This document shows, one piece after another, positions 63,901 through 64,000 of a stretch of 64,000 nt of DNA. The number at the start of each line of letters is the position of its first letter. Within the stretch, counting starts at the first letter, position 1. The notes beneath the pieces are model-generated. The model saw only the letters and a list, made by a program, of their open reading frames with translations, was not told the DNA's origin and did no database searches. Location: NCBI RefSeq assembly GCF_017562075.2, contig NC_054085.1, forward strand, positions 29,307,656-29,371,655, given 5' to 3'. Made by a program: the position numbers and the translations under genes. Origin of the DNA: Anopheles merus. Taxonomy: Eukaryota; Arthropoda; Insecta; Diptera; Culicidae.

Positions 63901-64000
63901 CAACCTTTGCCATCGGTTGGGAATGTGATTTGGTAGGGGAGTAAAGGCACGAAACCGGAAAATACGGTGGCAAGAAATATTTCCGAAGGAACAACAAGAT
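60946..64000. other. Non-coding DNA, downstream edge
   Basis: AT-rich at 60946-61620 and 62750-63060, otherwise mixed. Short simple repeats: GT at about 61973-61987 and CAT at 62581-62598. No gene or mobile element recognised. Confidence 0.55.

Overview
This window is insect nuclear DNA, almost certainly from an Anopheles mosquito. Three things support this. The only protein gene I can recognise is an ortholog of the Diptera gap gene Kruppel (Kr). A 14-bp direct repeat flanks a short interspersed element (30696-30879, minus strand) that I recognise from memory as resembling the Sine200 family of Anopheles. The surrounding DNA has the usual mosquito texture: dense CA/GT and GA/CT simple repeats, small TA-flanked inverted-repeat elements, and alternating AT-rich and GC-rich blocks. 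Nothing looks bacterial, phage, plasmid or CRISPR-like.

Layout. Positions 1-43072 form a long upstream region without a recognisable protein gene. It holds a non-autonomous inverted-repeat element of about 0.9 kb (4575-5473), an isolated TATA/initiator-like promoter with a short ORF (23748-23917), the SINE, a strand-asymmetric A-rich block that resembles a 3' UTR (35080-35760), and, in the last 4 kb, the best candidates for Kr regulatory DNA. Those are a cluster of Hunchback-like, Zelda-like and Otd/K50-like sites (39342-40416), a diverged tandem duplication carrying Kr-like sites (40512-40800) and GAGA-rich DNA (42090-42405).

The Kr gene runs on the plus strand. A predicted initiator with a correctly spaced DPE sits at 43071-43104, and a second, TATA-based start near 43230 is possible. 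The 5' leader contains three short upstream ORFs. Exon 1 codes for 13 residues plus one base (43749-43788), the intron is 2363 bases, and exon 2 (46152-47881) encodes everything else, including five zinc fingers and a CtBP-binding motif. The 589-residue product is a sequence-specific repressor. The A-rich 3' flank, which I take as 3' UTR, contains a perfect Pumilio-type site and a strikingly GC-rich 66-nt hairpin.

Downstream, 49401-64000 has no recognisable gene. It contains a 69-bp TC microsatellite, another A-rich, poly(A)-signal-rich block (51300-52540), a spaced duplication at 56276-56345 and a 160-bp TA-flanked inverted-repeat element (60786-60945). The overall picture is one developmental regulator in a wide non-coding domain. 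All regulatory calls here are motif readings by eye, not tested predictions.
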